A DNA stretch of 47,807 bases from Avimicrobium caecorum (GCA_904394705.1 CAJFNJ010000020.1:1-47807); one strand, 5' to 3'; positions 8,185-17,009 are shown, counted from the first letter of the stretch. Numbers and translations are program-made. Notes: generated from the sequence alone by a model not told the origin.

Positions 8185-9090
8185 ATGATTTGTGTGAAGG
8201 TGCCGGCAACAACGGCAAATTTCGGCGCTGGCTTTGACAGCCTCGGGGCGGCACTGGACTATTATAACTGCATCTGGATGGAGGAGTGGGACGGCTGCTG
8301 GATCGAGATCCTGGACGATACCGATGTTCCCACCGATGAAACCAACCTGATCTATCAGACGGCGAAGGCACTGTATGAGCGCTGCGGGCGTCCGTTCCGG
8401 GGACTGCATATCCGTCAGGAGAACCGCATTCCCACAGCCCGGGGGCTGGGCAGTTCCTCGGCCTGCATAGCCGGAGGACTGCTGGGCGCCAACGAACTGC
8501 TGGGCCGTCCCTGTGAACTGGTTCAGCTGGTGGATCTGGCGGCGGCAATGGAAGGCCATCCGGACAACTCCACCCCGGCGCTGCTAGGCGGCTTCGTGGC
8601 GGCAGCCATGGAGGGAGAGCATGTATTCTGGGCCCAGTGCCCCATCCCCGAGGAACTGGGATTTGTGGCGGTGATCCCCGATTTTGAACTGAAAACCGCC
8701 GATGCCCGCCGGGCTCTGCCCGATCAGTATGTCCGGGCGGACGGGGTCTACAACCTGTCCCGGAGCGCCCTGATGGCGATCTCCATGGCCCAGGGCAAGC
8801 TGGAAAACCTGCGCATTGCCGCAGAGGACCGGCTGCATCAGCCCTACCGGCTGAAGCTGATCCCCGGCGCGGAGCAGGTCTTTGATTTCTTTGACAAACA
8901 GCAGGCGTATGCTGCCTATATCAGCGGCGCCGGTTCCACCCTGATGGGTCTGGTCCCGGCTGACCGTATGAAGGACATCTGTCAGGCTGCCCGGGCATTT
9001 CTGGATGCCCAGGGACTGTGCGGCTGGCAGGTGCTGGGACTCCGGGCCGGTGAAGGCGCCCGGATCGTGACCGCAGAGGAGGGAAGATAA
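8185..9090 (+). CDS. thrB: Homoserine kinase
   Basis: This GHMP-family kinase phosphorylates homoserine on the way to threonine. It has 301 residues. The N terminus VKVPATTANFGAGFDSLGAAL is typical of ThrB (shown: VPATTANFGAGFDSLG), the ATP-binding motif is PTARGLGSSSACIAGG, and the C-terminal GAGSTLMGLV matches the third GHMP motif. AGGGGG lies before the ATG at 8185. It ends one base before the lysC start, so the two are translationally coupled. A threonine synthase gene (thrC) is not in the window. Confidence 0.95.
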   Translation: MICVKVPATTANFGAGFDSLGAALDYYNCIWMEEWDGCWIEILDDTDVPTDETNLIYQTAKALYERCGRPFRGLHIRQENRIPTARGLGSSSACIAGGLLGANELLGRPCELVQLVDLAAAMEGHPDNSTPALLGGFVAAAMEGEHVFWAQCPIPEELGFVAVIPDFELKTADARRALPDQYVRADGVYNLSRSALMAISMAQGKLENLRIAAEDRLHQPYRLKLIPGAEQVFDFFDKQQAYAAYISGAGSTLMGLVPADRMKDICQAARAFLDAQGLCGWQVLGLRAGEGARIVTAEEGR

Positions 9091-9091
9091 C

Positions 9092-10300
9092 ATGGCACTT
9101 ATTGTACAGAAATTCGGAGGAAGCTCGGTGGCAGATGCCCAGCGGGTCTCCCATGTGGCGGGGATCATCGCCAATACCTACCGCCAGGGCAATCAGGTGG
9201 TCGTAGTTGTATCCGCACAGGGCAAGACCACGGACCATCTCATCGCCCAGGCCCAGGAAGTCAATCCCAACCCGTCCAAGCGGGAGCTGGATGCCCTGAT
9301 GGCAACCGGTGAGCTGGCTTCCATGGCTCTGATGGCTCTGGCGCTGGAGCGTCTGGGCATGCCGGCAATTTCCCTGTCCGGCTGGCAGGCGGGCATCCAT
9401 ACCGACAGCACCCATGGAGCTGCCCGGGTGAGCCGCATCGACACCGAACGGCTCCGCAATGAGCTGGATAAGGGCAATATCGTCATTGTGGCAGGATTCC
9501 AGGGCGTCAACAAGTATGAGGACATCACCACCCTGGGCCGGGGCGGTTCGGATACCAGTGCTGTGGCACTGGCAGCAGCCCTCAATGCGGATCTCTGCCA
9601 GATCTACACCGATGTGGACGGCGTCTATACTGCCGATCCCCGGATCGTGCCCAATGCCATCAAGATCGATGAGATCACCTACGATGAAATGCTGGAGCTG
9701 GCTTCGCTGGGCGCCAATGTGCTGCACAACCGCTCGGTGGAGATGGCAAAGAAATACAATGTGAATCTGGAAGTTCTCTCGAGCATGACCGGTGCCGAGG
9801 GTACGATTGTCAAGGAGGTTACCGACGTGGAAAAACTGCTGATCAAGGGTGTTACCAAGGATGTGAATATCGCACGGATCTCGGCGATGGGCGTTTCCGA
9901 CCAGCCGGGCATCGCGTTCCGTCTGTTCTCGCTGCTGGCAAAGCACAAGGTCAGCGTGGACATCATTCTTCAGTCGGTGGGCCGGGACGGTACCCAGGAC
10001 ATCAGCTTCACCGTGGCTGCCAAGGACGCCGATGAGGTAGTCCGTCTGCTGGAGGAGCGCAAGGATACCCTGGGCCTCAAGAGTGTGATCTGCGATCCCA
10101 ATGTGGCAAAGGTATCCATTGTGGGCGCCGGTATGGAAACCCATGCCGGTGTAGCTTCCAAGATGTTCGAGGCGCTGGGCGAGGCCAACATCAACATCCA
10201 GATGATCGCCACCAGTGAGATCAAGATTTCGGTGCTCATTGCCGAGGAGGAAGCCAACAAGGCTGTGGCTGCCATCCACCGTGCTTTCTATGGTGAATAA
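9092..10300 (+). CDS. lysC: Aspartate kinase
   Basis: The first enzyme of the aspartate family pathway, making aspartyl phosphate. The 402-residue protein starts with the kinase signature VQKFGGSSVAD, has TLGRGGSDTSAVALAAAL in the aspartate/ATP site, and carries two C-terminal ACT domains (SDQPGIAFRLFSLLAKHKVS and THAGVASKMFEALGEANINI). This single-chain form with tandem ACT domains is normally inhibited by lysine and/or threonine. GGAGGG precedes the ATG. It is the last gene of the operon and is followed by a long-stem terminator at 10427-10462. Confidence 0.95.
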   Translation: MALIVQKFGGSSVADAQRVSHVAGIIANTYRQGNQVVVVVSAQGKTTDHLIAQAQEVNPNPSKRELDALMATGELASMALMALALERLGMPAISLSGWQAGIHTDSTHGAARVSRIDTERLRNELDKGNIVIVAGFQGVNKYEDITTLGRGGSDTSAVALAAALNADLCQIYTDVDGVYTADPRIVPNAIKIDEITYDEMLELASLGANVLHNRSVEMAKKYNVNLEVLSSMTGAEGTIVKEVTDVEKLLIKGVTKDVNIARISAMGVSDQPGIAFRLFSLLAKHKVSVDIILQSVGRDGTQDISFTVAAKDADEVVRLLEERKDTLGLKSVICDPNVAKVSIVGAGMETHAGVASKMFEALGEANINIQMIATSEIKISVLIAEEEANKAVAAIHRAFYGE

Positions 10301-10426
10301 GCCTCCGTATCGTATATTTGCAATATAAATATACGGTTTGGAATATACTGAAGGGCATCTTTGCCCTGTCCCGGGCCGGTCTCTGCAACTGCCGGCCTGG
10401 CAACAATCTTTTACCTCTCTCATAGC

Positions 10427-10462
10427 AAAAACCGTCGGAGCGTGCTCCGGCGGTTTTTCTTT
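10427..10462 (+). terminator. Terminator of the lysC operon
   Basis: AAAAACCGTCGGAG and CTCCGGCGGTTTTT form a 14-bp stem with one mismatch and a CGTG loop, followed by CTTTT. Its A-rich left arm could also stop leftward transcription from the small membrane protein gene. Confidence 0.85.
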
Positions 10463-10525
10463 TGCCTGTGAACTTTGACGGAAGATAGGAATATTTTGAC
10501 CCCTCCCCGGACAGAACAGATGCCG

Positions 10526-10822
10526 TCAGTCGGAGAGACCGGAGCCGGTTTGTTTTTGCCTGATGATGTATGCGGTGAAACCGGCAATAGCCGAGAGCAT
10601 GGCGGTGATTCCGAACTGGATCAGCATGGCCAGCAGCAGGAAGCCCCGCCATTCGCTGTTGCGGAATACCTCCGCCATGGAAACAGGGCCAAGAGCGATC
10701 GTGTAAGCAATCAAAGCCAGCGCCGCCGAAATCACCGGGGCGGCCCACAGAAGTTTCCGTTTTACAAGGAATATCGCTGCCACTGTCAGAACGGGGATTC
10801 CCCCGAAGATCAAAAGCTCCAT
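10526..10822 (-). CDS. Small membrane protein of unknown function
   Basis: This 98-residue protein has three hydrophobic segments: residues about 2-20, 26-46 and 60-86, separated by short polar loops (KRKLLW; VSMAEVFRNSEWRG). The end is polar (RQKQTGSGLSD). I do not recognise a family. The ATG at 10822 has no strong ribosome binding site, so the start is provisional. A TGC-extended -10 element (TATGAT at 10879-10874) lies about 50 bp upstream and supports a monocistronic transcript. It is convergent with lysC. Confidence 0.55.
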   Translation of the reverse strand: MELLIFGGIPVLTVAAIFLVKRKLLWAAPVISAALALIAYTIALGPVSMAEVFRNSEWRGFLLLAMLIQFGITAMLSAIAGFTAYIIRQKQTGSGLSD

Positions 10823-10873
10823 ACAGACATCTGCCGTTTCCGGTTTGGAATTTGTGTGACCTCTTACATCTAT

Positions 10874-10882
10874 ATCATAGCA
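10874..10882 (-). promoter_or_regulatory. Extended -10 promoter of the small membrane protein gene
   Basis: Minus-strand TGCTATGAT forms a TGn-extended -10. No clear -35 hexamer is visible. Confidence 0.45.
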
Positions 10883-11017
10883 TACTTTGACCTGCCTGTC
10901 CCATGTGCGGGCCTTTTCTGCGCTCCCGCAGCGAGAAAACAGGAGCAGACTGGATAGAATTATATCCTGATTGTATATTCCATTCAGATTTATACAGAAA
11001 CAGGGCGATTCCGGGCA

Positions 11018-11048
11018 CAAAAAAGCCGCCCGGCAAACCGGACGGCTT
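11018..11048 (-). terminator. Terminator of the Xaa-Pro aminopeptidase gene
   Basis: On the minus strand AAAGCCGTCCGG pairs with CCGGGCGGCTTT, with a short TTTG loop and a TTTTTT tail. It starts 19 bp after the stop codon. Confidence 0.85.
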
Positions 11049-11066
11049 TGGATGGCATTGGGGAAA

Positions 11067-12854
11067 TCAGATGTGCAGGGGAGCGGTGGCAGCACCCAGC
11101 CACTTGCGTTCCTCCGGCTCCAGCATGGGCGAGAGCTGTTCGAACACATAGCTGTGGTACTGGTTGAGCCAGGCAACCTCGCTGCGGGAGAGCATCTTGG
11201 TTTCGATGGCCTGGGTGTTGATGGGGCAGAGGGTGAGGGGTTCGAACCGGAAGAACTGACCGAACTCGTCCGAACGCTTATCCCGGACAACGGTAACCAG
11301 GTTCTCGGTGCGGACACCCAGCATACCGGCCCGGTAGATTCCCGGCTCGATGCTGATGACCATGCCCTCTTCCATGGGCACACGGGCGTTGGCGAAGTTG
11401 GTGGGGCCCTCATGGTCGTTGAGGTAGCAGCCCACGCCATGACCGGTGCCGTGCTTGTAGTCCAGATAGTTCTCCCACATCACCTGACGGGAGAGGACAT
11501 CCAGGCTCTTGCCGGTGCAGCCCTCCGGGAACCGGGCGGCGTGCAGCCGGATAAAGGCCTGCAGCACCAGGGTGTAATCCCGGCGATAGCTGCCCGGAAC
11601 CTCACCCAGCGGAATGGTACGGGTAATATCGGTGGTGCCGCCAAGATACTGGGCACCGCTGTCCACCAGCAGGAAGCTGCCTTCCCGCAGTTCCGCGCAG
11701 TGGTCAGCAGAGGGCGCATAGTGGACGATGGCGCCGTTGGCTCCATAGCCGGCGATGGTGGCAAAGGAGAGTCCCCGGAACTCGGGCTGAGCCGAACGCA
11801 GCTCATAGAGCTTCTCGCAGATGCTCCACTCGGTCAGGCGGCTGGTCTTGATGGCCTTTTCCAGCCACATCAGGAAGCGCACCATGGCAACGCCGTCATG
11901 CTTGTGGGCAGTGCGGATATGCTGCAGCTCCACATGGTTCTTCACCATCTTGAGATGCTCGACAATGTCGTCCTCCAGCAGGACACGGTCCACCCGTTCG
12001 CCCAGGTTATCATAGATGGCAGCATTGACCGTCCGGGCCGAGAATCCGATCCGGCCCCGTCCGGGCAGTGCTGTAACTTTCGAGTAAATATCATCGCAGG
12101 GCAGAATCTGCACGCCTGCCTCTGCCAGCGAAGCCGCCAGGGAATCGGGAATGCGTTCCCGGTCGCCGAACAGGACTGCCTCGTCCTGACAGATCATGGC
12201 AAAGCCGGTGAACAGCGGGCTGGTATCCACATCGCTGCCGCGCAGGTTGTAAAGCCAGCAGAGGCTGTCCAGCGCGCCCACTACATAGTAGTCCAGACGC
12301 AGTTTTTCCATCTTTTCCCGCACCAGCTGCAGCTTCTTGCGGACCGACAGGCCAGCATAGTCCTCGGGATAGGCAAAGGCCATGCCGGAGGGCAGTGCCG
12401 GACGGTCCTCGGTCCAGAGCTGGTCCACCAGACGCAGATCGGTGCGCAGGGTGATGTCATTCACAGCGCACTTTTCCCGCAGTTCCAGCACCATGGCAGT
12501 GGAAGCCACCCGTCCGTTGAGGGCAATGGTGCCGCCGGAGGCTACCGATTTGAACAGATAGTCCGTCAGGGAAATCACACCGGCGTCCGAAGCCCGGAAC
12601 AGGGTGACACCGCTTCCGCTGAGCTGATTGGCAGCCTGCAGATAATAGCGTCCATCGGTCCAGAGACCGGCCTCCTGCTGGGTTACTACAACCGTGCCTG
12701 CCGATCCGGTGAATCCGGAGATCCAGCTGCGCTCCCGATAGTATTCCGGCAGATATTCGCTCATGTGTTCATCGGAATCGAACACGATATATGCATCAAT
12801 GCCGTTTGCTCTCATCTTATCTCTGAGGGCGGCAATTCTCTCCTTGACAGTCAT
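11067..12854 (-). CDS. Xaa-Pro aminopeptidase (M24B, aminopeptidase P family)
   Basis: This cytosolic dinuclear-metal peptidase removes an N-terminal residue that precedes proline. The 595-residue protein is of the long three-domain form: two creatinase-like N-terminal domains (GLWTDGRYYLQAANQL is typical of the first), a pita-bread M24 domain and a C-terminal extension. Metal ligands can be read as the Asp in LLVDSGAQYLGGTTDITR (two Asp), His in GHGVGCYLNDHEGP, Glu in MVISIEPGIY and Glu in RTENLVTV. A GGAGGTG site lies about 8 nt before the ATG at 12854. It is monocistronic and divergent from the flavin lipoprotein gene. Confidence 0.93.
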   Translation of the reverse strand: MTVKERIAALRDKMRANGIDAYIVFDSDEHMSEYLPEYYRERSWISGFTGSAGTVVVTQQEAGLWTDGRYYLQAANQLSGSGVTLFRASDAGVISLTDYLFKSVASGGTIALNGRVASTAMVLELREKCAVNDITLRTDLRLVDQLWTEDRPALPSGMAFAYPEDYAGLSVRKKLQLVREKMEKLRLDYYVVGALDSLCWLYNLRGSDVDTSPLFTGFAMICQDEAVLFGDRERIPDSLAASLAEAGVQILPCDDIYSKVTALPGRGRIGFSARTVNAAIYDNLGERVDRVLLEDDIVEHLKMVKNHVELQHIRTAHKHDGVAMVRFLMWLEKAIKTSRLTEWSICEKLYELRSAQPEFRGLSFATIAGYGANGAIVHYAPSADHCAELREGSFLLVDSGAQYLGGTTDITRTIPLGEVPGSYRRDYTLVLQAFIRLHAARFPEGCTGKSLDVLSRQVMWENYLDYKHGTGHGVGCYLNDHEGPTNFANARVPMEEGMVISIEPGIYRAGMLGVRTENLVTVVRDKRSDEFGQFFRFEPLTLCPINTQAIETKMLSRSEVAWLNQYHSYVFEQLSPMLEPEERKWLGAATAPLHI

Positions 12855-12955
12855 AAGTCAGACACCTCCATAACACTACTATGGTAGCATAAAAGTCTGT
12901 AAAAATCACGAACTTTTTTTGGAACAGACGCATTTTCTGACCGGGGAAAAATCTG

Positions 12956-12985
12956 TTTACACAGCGGACGGGAGTGTTGTATAAT
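12956..12985 (+). promoter_or_regulatory. Promoter of the FMN_bind-repeat lipoprotein gene
   Basis: TTTACA (12956-12961), an 18-bp spacer and a perfect TATAAT (12980-12985). The leader to the ATG is about 89 nt. Confidence 0.75.
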
Positions 12986-13080
12986 AAAAATTGATTCTGT
13001 CAAAACAGGGCAGACAGGTTCCCGGGCGGATTTCCCGCCGGAATCAGAGCAGAGAGAATGATCTTGAACAGGAGTTTTTT

Positions 13081-14403
13081 ATGAGGAATACATCACTTTT
13101 GCGGCGGGCTGCGGCACTGGGCTGTGCGGCGCTGCTGACTTTCGGGCTGGCAGCCTGCGGGGAGAAGGAAGAGCCCCAGACTGAAACCCGGCTCTACCGG
13201 GACGGCACCTATACGGCGCAGTTTGATACAGCCGGTGCGGACGGCTATATCACCTATGCGGTGGTGGAGATCGCCGGCGACAAGGTGAGCGTCACCGAAT
13301 TTGACGGAAAGAATGCCTCCGGGGCACTGCGCAGCGCGGATACTGAGCTGGCAGACTCCATGAAGGAGGGGGCTTCGGAGTATCTGACCTTTGAGCCGAC
13401 TCCGGCGAACCTCTCCAAAAAGGCCATGGAGGACTTTGCCGCAGCCGGCGGCGATCCGGACAGCATGGCACTGACCGCCGGCGGCCCGGAATATGGCCTG
13501 GAGCTGGCAGCACTGGTGGATGCGGTGCTGGATGGCCCGGCAAAGGCGGATTCGGAGAGCGGGTCCACCCAGGTGGAGGTGCCCTACTATGCGGACGGCA
13601 GCTATAAAGTGACCGTCCAGGATTTCGACCTGAGCGGCTATAAGGAATATATCGTGCTGAAGGTATCCGGCGGCGTGCCCACAGTGGAGGAATTCGATGC
13701 CGTGGACGAGGAGGGCAAGCTCCGCAGCGAGGATACCGAGATCAATCCCAAGGTGCCCTATTCCGAGTCGGTACCGGCCCTGATGGACTCCTTCAACAGC
13801 GCCAGGACGGTGGAGGGCATTGAAACCGTCACCGGCGCCACCGAGAGCAGTGACTGCTTCCGTCTGCTGGTGGAGCGGGCATTGGAAAACGCCCACCTGC
13901 GGTACAGCACCGATGATACTGTGGATGTGCTCGGCGATGGCAGCGGCCTCAAGGATGGGGTCTACAAGGCGGAGATGAGCGAGTTCGAAAACGGCTGGAA
14001 GGATTATGTCATTGCCCAGGTATGGCATGGCAATGTGGTGATCGTGGAGCTGGATTCCCTCAATGAGTCCGGCACCAAGAAGTCGGCGGATTCCTCCTTT
14101 GCCCAGTCCCTCAAGGACAATGACAAGGCTCCCGGCGACAGCGTGGCAGTCTATCTGGGCAAGATCGTGTCGGCCTTCAACCGGGCAGACGGGGATCTTC
14201 CCGCTATGGAGAATGTAGCGGGCGCCACCATTTCCGCCAATAACTTCAAGATCATGCTCGGCGAGCTGATGGGCGGCAATATGGTCACCGGCGATACCGA
14301 AGTGCGTGAGATCGCGCCGCTCACCGCCGAGGAGCTCAGCGGGGAGGCCTCCTCTGAAGCAGAGGACAGCTCTTCGTCTGAGAGCAGTTCTTCGGCAGCC
14401 TGA
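13081..14403 (+). CDS. Lipoprotein with three FMN_bind-like repeats
   Basis: This 440-residue exported lipoprotein has a signal peptide with lipobox LAAC (Cys at about residue 22). Three repeats follow, each opening DG(T/S/V)Y and about 110-130 residues long: roughly 40-160, 175-280 and 300-410. Repeats two and three end in the FMN_bind signature as ETVTGATESS and ENVAGATISA, where the Thr of GAT is the residue that ApbE flavinylates in known proteins. The first repeat has LTAGGPE instead and has lost this Thr. A Ser/Glu-rich tail closes the protein. By analogy with PplA of Listeria it may carry covalent flavin outside the cell for electron transfer; this is inference. Start chosen because CAGGAG lies 6 nt before the ATG at 13081. 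Confidence 0.75.
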   Translation: MRNTSLLRRAAALGCAALLTFGLAACGEKEEPQTETRLYRDGTYTAQFDTAGADGYITYAVVEIAGDKVSVTEFDGKNASGALRSADTELADSMKEGASEYLTFEPTPANLSKKAMEDFAAAGGDPDSMALTAGGPEYGLELAALVDAVLDGPAKADSESGSTQVEVPYYADGSYKVTVQDFDLSGYKEYIVLKVSGGVPTVEEFDAVDEEGKLRSEDTEINPKVPYSESVPALMDSFNSARTVEGIETVTGATESSDCFRLLVERALENAHLRYSTDDTVDVLGDGSGLKDGVYKAEMSEFENGWKDYVIAQVWHGNVVIVELDSLNESGTKKSADSSFAQSLKDNDKAPGDSVAVYLGKIVSAFNRADGDLPAMENVAGATISANNFKIMLGELMGGNMVTGDTEVREIAPLTAEELSGEASSEAEDSSSSESSSSAA

Positions 14404-14421
14404 GCAATACTGGAAACAACC

Positions 14422-14450
14422 GACGGGGGGCAGGCAGCTCCCCGTTTTTA
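14422..14450 (+). terminator. Terminator after the FMN_bind lipoprotein gene
   Basis: ACGGGG pairs with CCCCGT across a short loop and is followed by TTTTT. The next gene starts 20 bp further on, so read-through into it is possible. Confidence 0.6.
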
Positions 14451-14469
14451 GTGAGAAAGGAAGAGGAAT

Positions 14470-15672
14470 ATGGAACAGGCAGCAGTGATTCTGAAAAAGG
14501 GCGAAGGCCGGACCCTGAAAGCCGGCGGCGCCTGGATCTTTGACAATGAGATCGACAAGGTGGAGGGCACTCCTGAGGATGGCAGTCTGGTGGAGGTGCG
14601 GGACTTCGATGGCTATGGCATGGGTACCGGCTTCTACAACAGCCGCTCCAAGATCCGGGTGCGCATGATGAGCCGCAAGGCCGGTCAGCCCATTGACCGG
14701 GACTTCCTGCGGATGCGGGTGCAGAACGCCTGGGATTACCGCAAAAAGACAGTGGATACCTCCAGCTGCCGGATCATCTTCGGCGAGGCGGACTTCCTGC
14801 CCGGTCTGGTGGTGGATAAGTTTTCGGATGTGCTGGTGGTGCAGTCGCTGGCTCTGGGCATTGACCGCATGAAGGAGGAGATCCTCAGCCTGCTGGTGGA
14901 AGCGCTGCGGGCAGACGGCGTGGAAATCCGGGGCATCTACGAGCGCAGTGATGCCAAGGTGCGGGAGCAGGAGGGTCTGCCCCGGCAGAAGGGCTTTATC
15001 GGGGCGGAATTCCCCACCCGGGTGCAGATCGTGGAAAACGGTGTGCGCTATGAGGTGGATGTGGAGGACGGTCAGAAAACCGGCTTCTTCCTGGACCAGA
15101 AGTACAACCGTCTTGCCATCCAGCGGCTGTGCAGGGATGCCCGGGTACTGGACTGCTTTACCCATACCGGTTCCTTTGCCCTCAATGCCGGTATTGCCGG
15201 GGCTTCCAGCGTGCTGGGTGTGGACGCCTCCCAGCTGGCGGTGGATCAGGCCCGCATCAATGCCGAGCTCAACGGGCTCTCTGACCGGGTACAGTTCCAG
15301 TGCGCCGATGTGTTTGACCTGCTGCCCGAGCTGGAACGCCAGGGCGAACAGTTTGATGTGGTGATCCTCGACCCGCCTGCCTTTGCCAAGAGCCGGGCTT
15401 CGGTGAAGAATGCTACCCGGGGCTACCGGGACATCAACCTCCGGGGTATGAAGCTGGTGCGGGACGGCGGCTATCTGGCTACCTGTTCGTGTTCCCACTT
15501 CATGACCTATGAGCTGTTTACCCAGACCATCGCCCAGGCCGCCCGGAGCGCCCATGTGCGGCTGCGTCAGGTGGAATACCGCACCCAGGCCCCCGACCAC
15601 CCCATCCTCTGGGCAGCGGATGAGTCCTATTACCTCAAGTTCTACATCTTCCAGGTCTGCCGGGAGAAGTGA
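14470..15672 (+). CDS. Class I SAM-dependent rRNA methyltransferase, RlmI/YwbD-like
   Basis: This 400-residue protein begins with a PUA-like RNA-binding domain (ILKKGEGRTLKAGGAWIFDN; about residues 1-75) and continues into a Rossmann methyltransferase domain: motif I region VLDCFTHTGSFALNA, acidic residue in VLGVDASQLAV, and motif IV DPPAFAKS. This layout is that of RlmI, which makes m5C1962 in 23S rRNA, and of its Firmicutes homologues (YwbD). In the RlmI family the target is ribosomal RNA; the exact base here is not proven. AAAGGAAGAGG precedes the ATG. Confidence 0.88.
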   Translation: MEQAAVILKKGEGRTLKAGGAWIFDNEIDKVEGTPEDGSLVEVRDFDGYGMGTGFYNSRSKIRVRMMSRKAGQPIDRDFLRMRVQNAWDYRKKTVDTSSCRIIFGEADFLPGLVVDKFSDVLVVQSLALGIDRMKEEILSLLVEALRADGVEIRGIYERSDAKVREQEGLPRQKGFIGAEFPTRVQIVENGVRYEVDVEDGQKTGFFLDQKYNRLAIQRLCRDARVLDCFTHTGSFALNAGIAGASSVLGVDASQLAVDQARINAELNGLSDRVQFQCADVFDLLPELERQGEQFDVVILDPPAFAKSRASVKNATRGYRDINLRGMKLVRDGGYLATCSCSHFMTYELFTQTIAQAARSAHVRLRQVEYRTQAPDHPILWAADESYYLKFYIFQVCREK

Positions 15673-15746
15673 TCTGCCTTGCAGACCTCACAGGAAAGCT
15701 GTATAATAATGAGAGAATCTGTCGATTGGAAAGGTGCGGTGAAACC

Positions 15747-16817
15747 ATGTACAGTCTGAAAAACAGGGCATTTGCCGGTGTGCTGGCGCTTCTGATGCTG
15801 CTTTCGATGACCGGCTGTGCCGGGACAATCTCCGGGGAGGAATCCTCCGGCAGCACTGTTACACAGGAAGAATATGACGCCCTCAAGGAGCAGAACGAAC
15901 AGCTCCAGGCGGAACTGGACGAGCTCAAGGGAGAAACCGATGGAGAAGCCGAGGACGGCACCGAACCTGACGCCTCCGGCGAAGGGGGGGATGCCAGCGG
16001 GAGCAGCGCTTCCGGAAGCGCCCCGGCGGACAACGCCTCCAGCTCTGCACCGGCACAGACCTCCTCTGCCGCGCTGGTCCAGCAGACCGCCCCGGCCCAG
16101 ACCAGCAATACCAGCAGCGGCAAGGGACCAATGTCCGGCTACAACATTGAGGTTTATGACTGGGAAACTCCCGCAACTACTTGTCTGGGTGAATCCTATA
16201 ATGGCAAAGCCGGTTATGTACTGCGCGATGCCAGTAGCAATGTCGTAGGCATGGTGCCTTCCGATGTTGTGACTCAGTTGCTTCGTGCCAATGGACTGGG
16301 CATGGCCGAGTCGGAGGTTCAGTTCAGTTGGTTCGTTAATGCCTTCAATGAGTACCGTGGTGTAGAGAGTAGCAACGGTTCCAGTGATAGTTCCTCTGGA
16401 TCCAATTCTTCTGGTTCTGGCTCCAGCAGTGAATATGATGAAGATGAGTACAGAAGTGAACTTTTCCGACTGATTAACGATGCTCGCAAAGATGAAGGTT
16501 TGGAGCCACTGAATGAAAACTCTACTGCGATGGAATTCGCACAGATTCGTGCTGAGGAATTGGCAGAAAAATTCTCTCACATACGGCCAGATGGTTCAAC
16601 CATGACGTACAGTCATTACAATTTTGCTGAAATTATTGCAAAAGGCAGCAAAACTCCTAATGATGCAGTTAAATTGTGGCTTGACTCTTCTGGTCATAGA
16701 GCTGCAATTATGGCTGACTATTCTGCGTACGGCAATTATATGGGGGTTGGTGTCTATCGAGATGGAGGAATTAGCTATTGGGTAGTTGAATTTATTGGAT
16801 GGGACGCTAACGCTTAA
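15747..16817 (+). CDS. CAP (SCP/PR-1) domain lipoprotein with mosaic base composition
   Basis: This 356-residue exported protein has a signal peptide with lipobox MTGC (Cys at about residue 23), a short coiled coil (EYDALKEQNEQLQAELDELK), a long Ala/Ser/Glu/Pro-rich linker, a middle domain of unknown type (about 131-210), a Ser/Gly linker, and a C-terminal CAP domain: LFRLINDARKDEGLEPL, FSHIRPDGS, SSGHRAAIM and YMGVGVY. The function of bacterial CAP domains is mostly unknown. The 5' third is GC-rich while the CAP part is AT-rich (44/60 GC at 15961-16020 against 21/60 at 16621-16680), which suggests that the 3' part was acquired by recombination. Start at 15747 is supported by the signal peptide; its ribosome site (AAAGGTG) is moderate. 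Confidence 0.8.
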   Translation: MYSLKNRAFAGVLALLMLLSMTGCAGTISGEESSGSTVTQEEYDALKEQNEQLQAELDELKGETDGEAEDGTEPDASGEGGDASGSSASGSAPADNASSSAPAQTSSAALVQQTAPAQTSNTSSGKGPMSGYNIEVYDWETPATTCLGESYNGKAGYVLRDASSNVVGMVPSDVVTQLLRANGLGMAESEVQFSWFVNAFNEYRGVESSNGSSDSSSGSNSSGSGSSSEYDEDEYRSELFRLINDARKDEGLEPLNENSTAMEFAQIRAEELAEKFSHIRPDGSTMTYSHYNFAEIIAKGSKTPNDAVKLWLDSSGHRAAIMADYSAYGNYMGVGVYRDGGISYWVVEFIGWDANA

Positions 16818-16831
16818 CAACTAATACGGAT

Positions 16832-16860
16832 AAAAAGCACCTCTCCGGGGGTGCTTTTTT
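16832..16860 (+). terminator. Terminator of the CAP lipoprotein gene
   Basis: AAAAAGCACC pairs with GGTGCTTTTTT. The 298 bp from here to aspS hold a 17-bp palindrome (16864-16880), the aspS promoter and no gene that I can support. Confidence 0.85.
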
Positions 16861-16863
16861 CAT

Positions 16864-16880
16864 ATACAGGCAGCCTGTAT
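16864..16880. repeat. 17-bp perfect palindrome
   Basis: ATACAGGC, a central A, then GCCTGTAT. It lies directly after a terminator and about 130 bp upstream of the aspS promoter. It could be an operator or a residual hairpin; no partner site was found. Confidence 0.5.
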
Positions 16881-17009
16881 GGGGCGGGGGATTTCCCGTC
16901 TGCACCGGCTTTGCAATCCGCCGCCGGAAATACTGCGCTTCCACCTGCCCCGATCCCCGAAAATCCCCTTGCCGGGCGGTTTTTGCAGGGTGGAGCCTGG
17001 GTTTTTTCA

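Noticed and set aside
6451..8559. Minus-strand open frame of 702 codons opposite the hom operon
   Set aside because: Antisense to hom, thrB and the ACT gene, and low-complexity in content.
10855..10868. TGTGAC-CT-CTTACA as a fifth copy of the redox operator
   Set aside because: The spacing is even and imperfect, and the site lies at the predicted start rather than at -41, unlike the four true sites.
13093..15600. Long minus-strand open frame (835 codons) opposite the FMN_bind lipoprotein and methyltransferase genes
   Set aside because: It runs antisense to two well-supported genes, has low-complexity His/Gly/Leu-rich content and no domain pattern. It results from GC-rich codon use.
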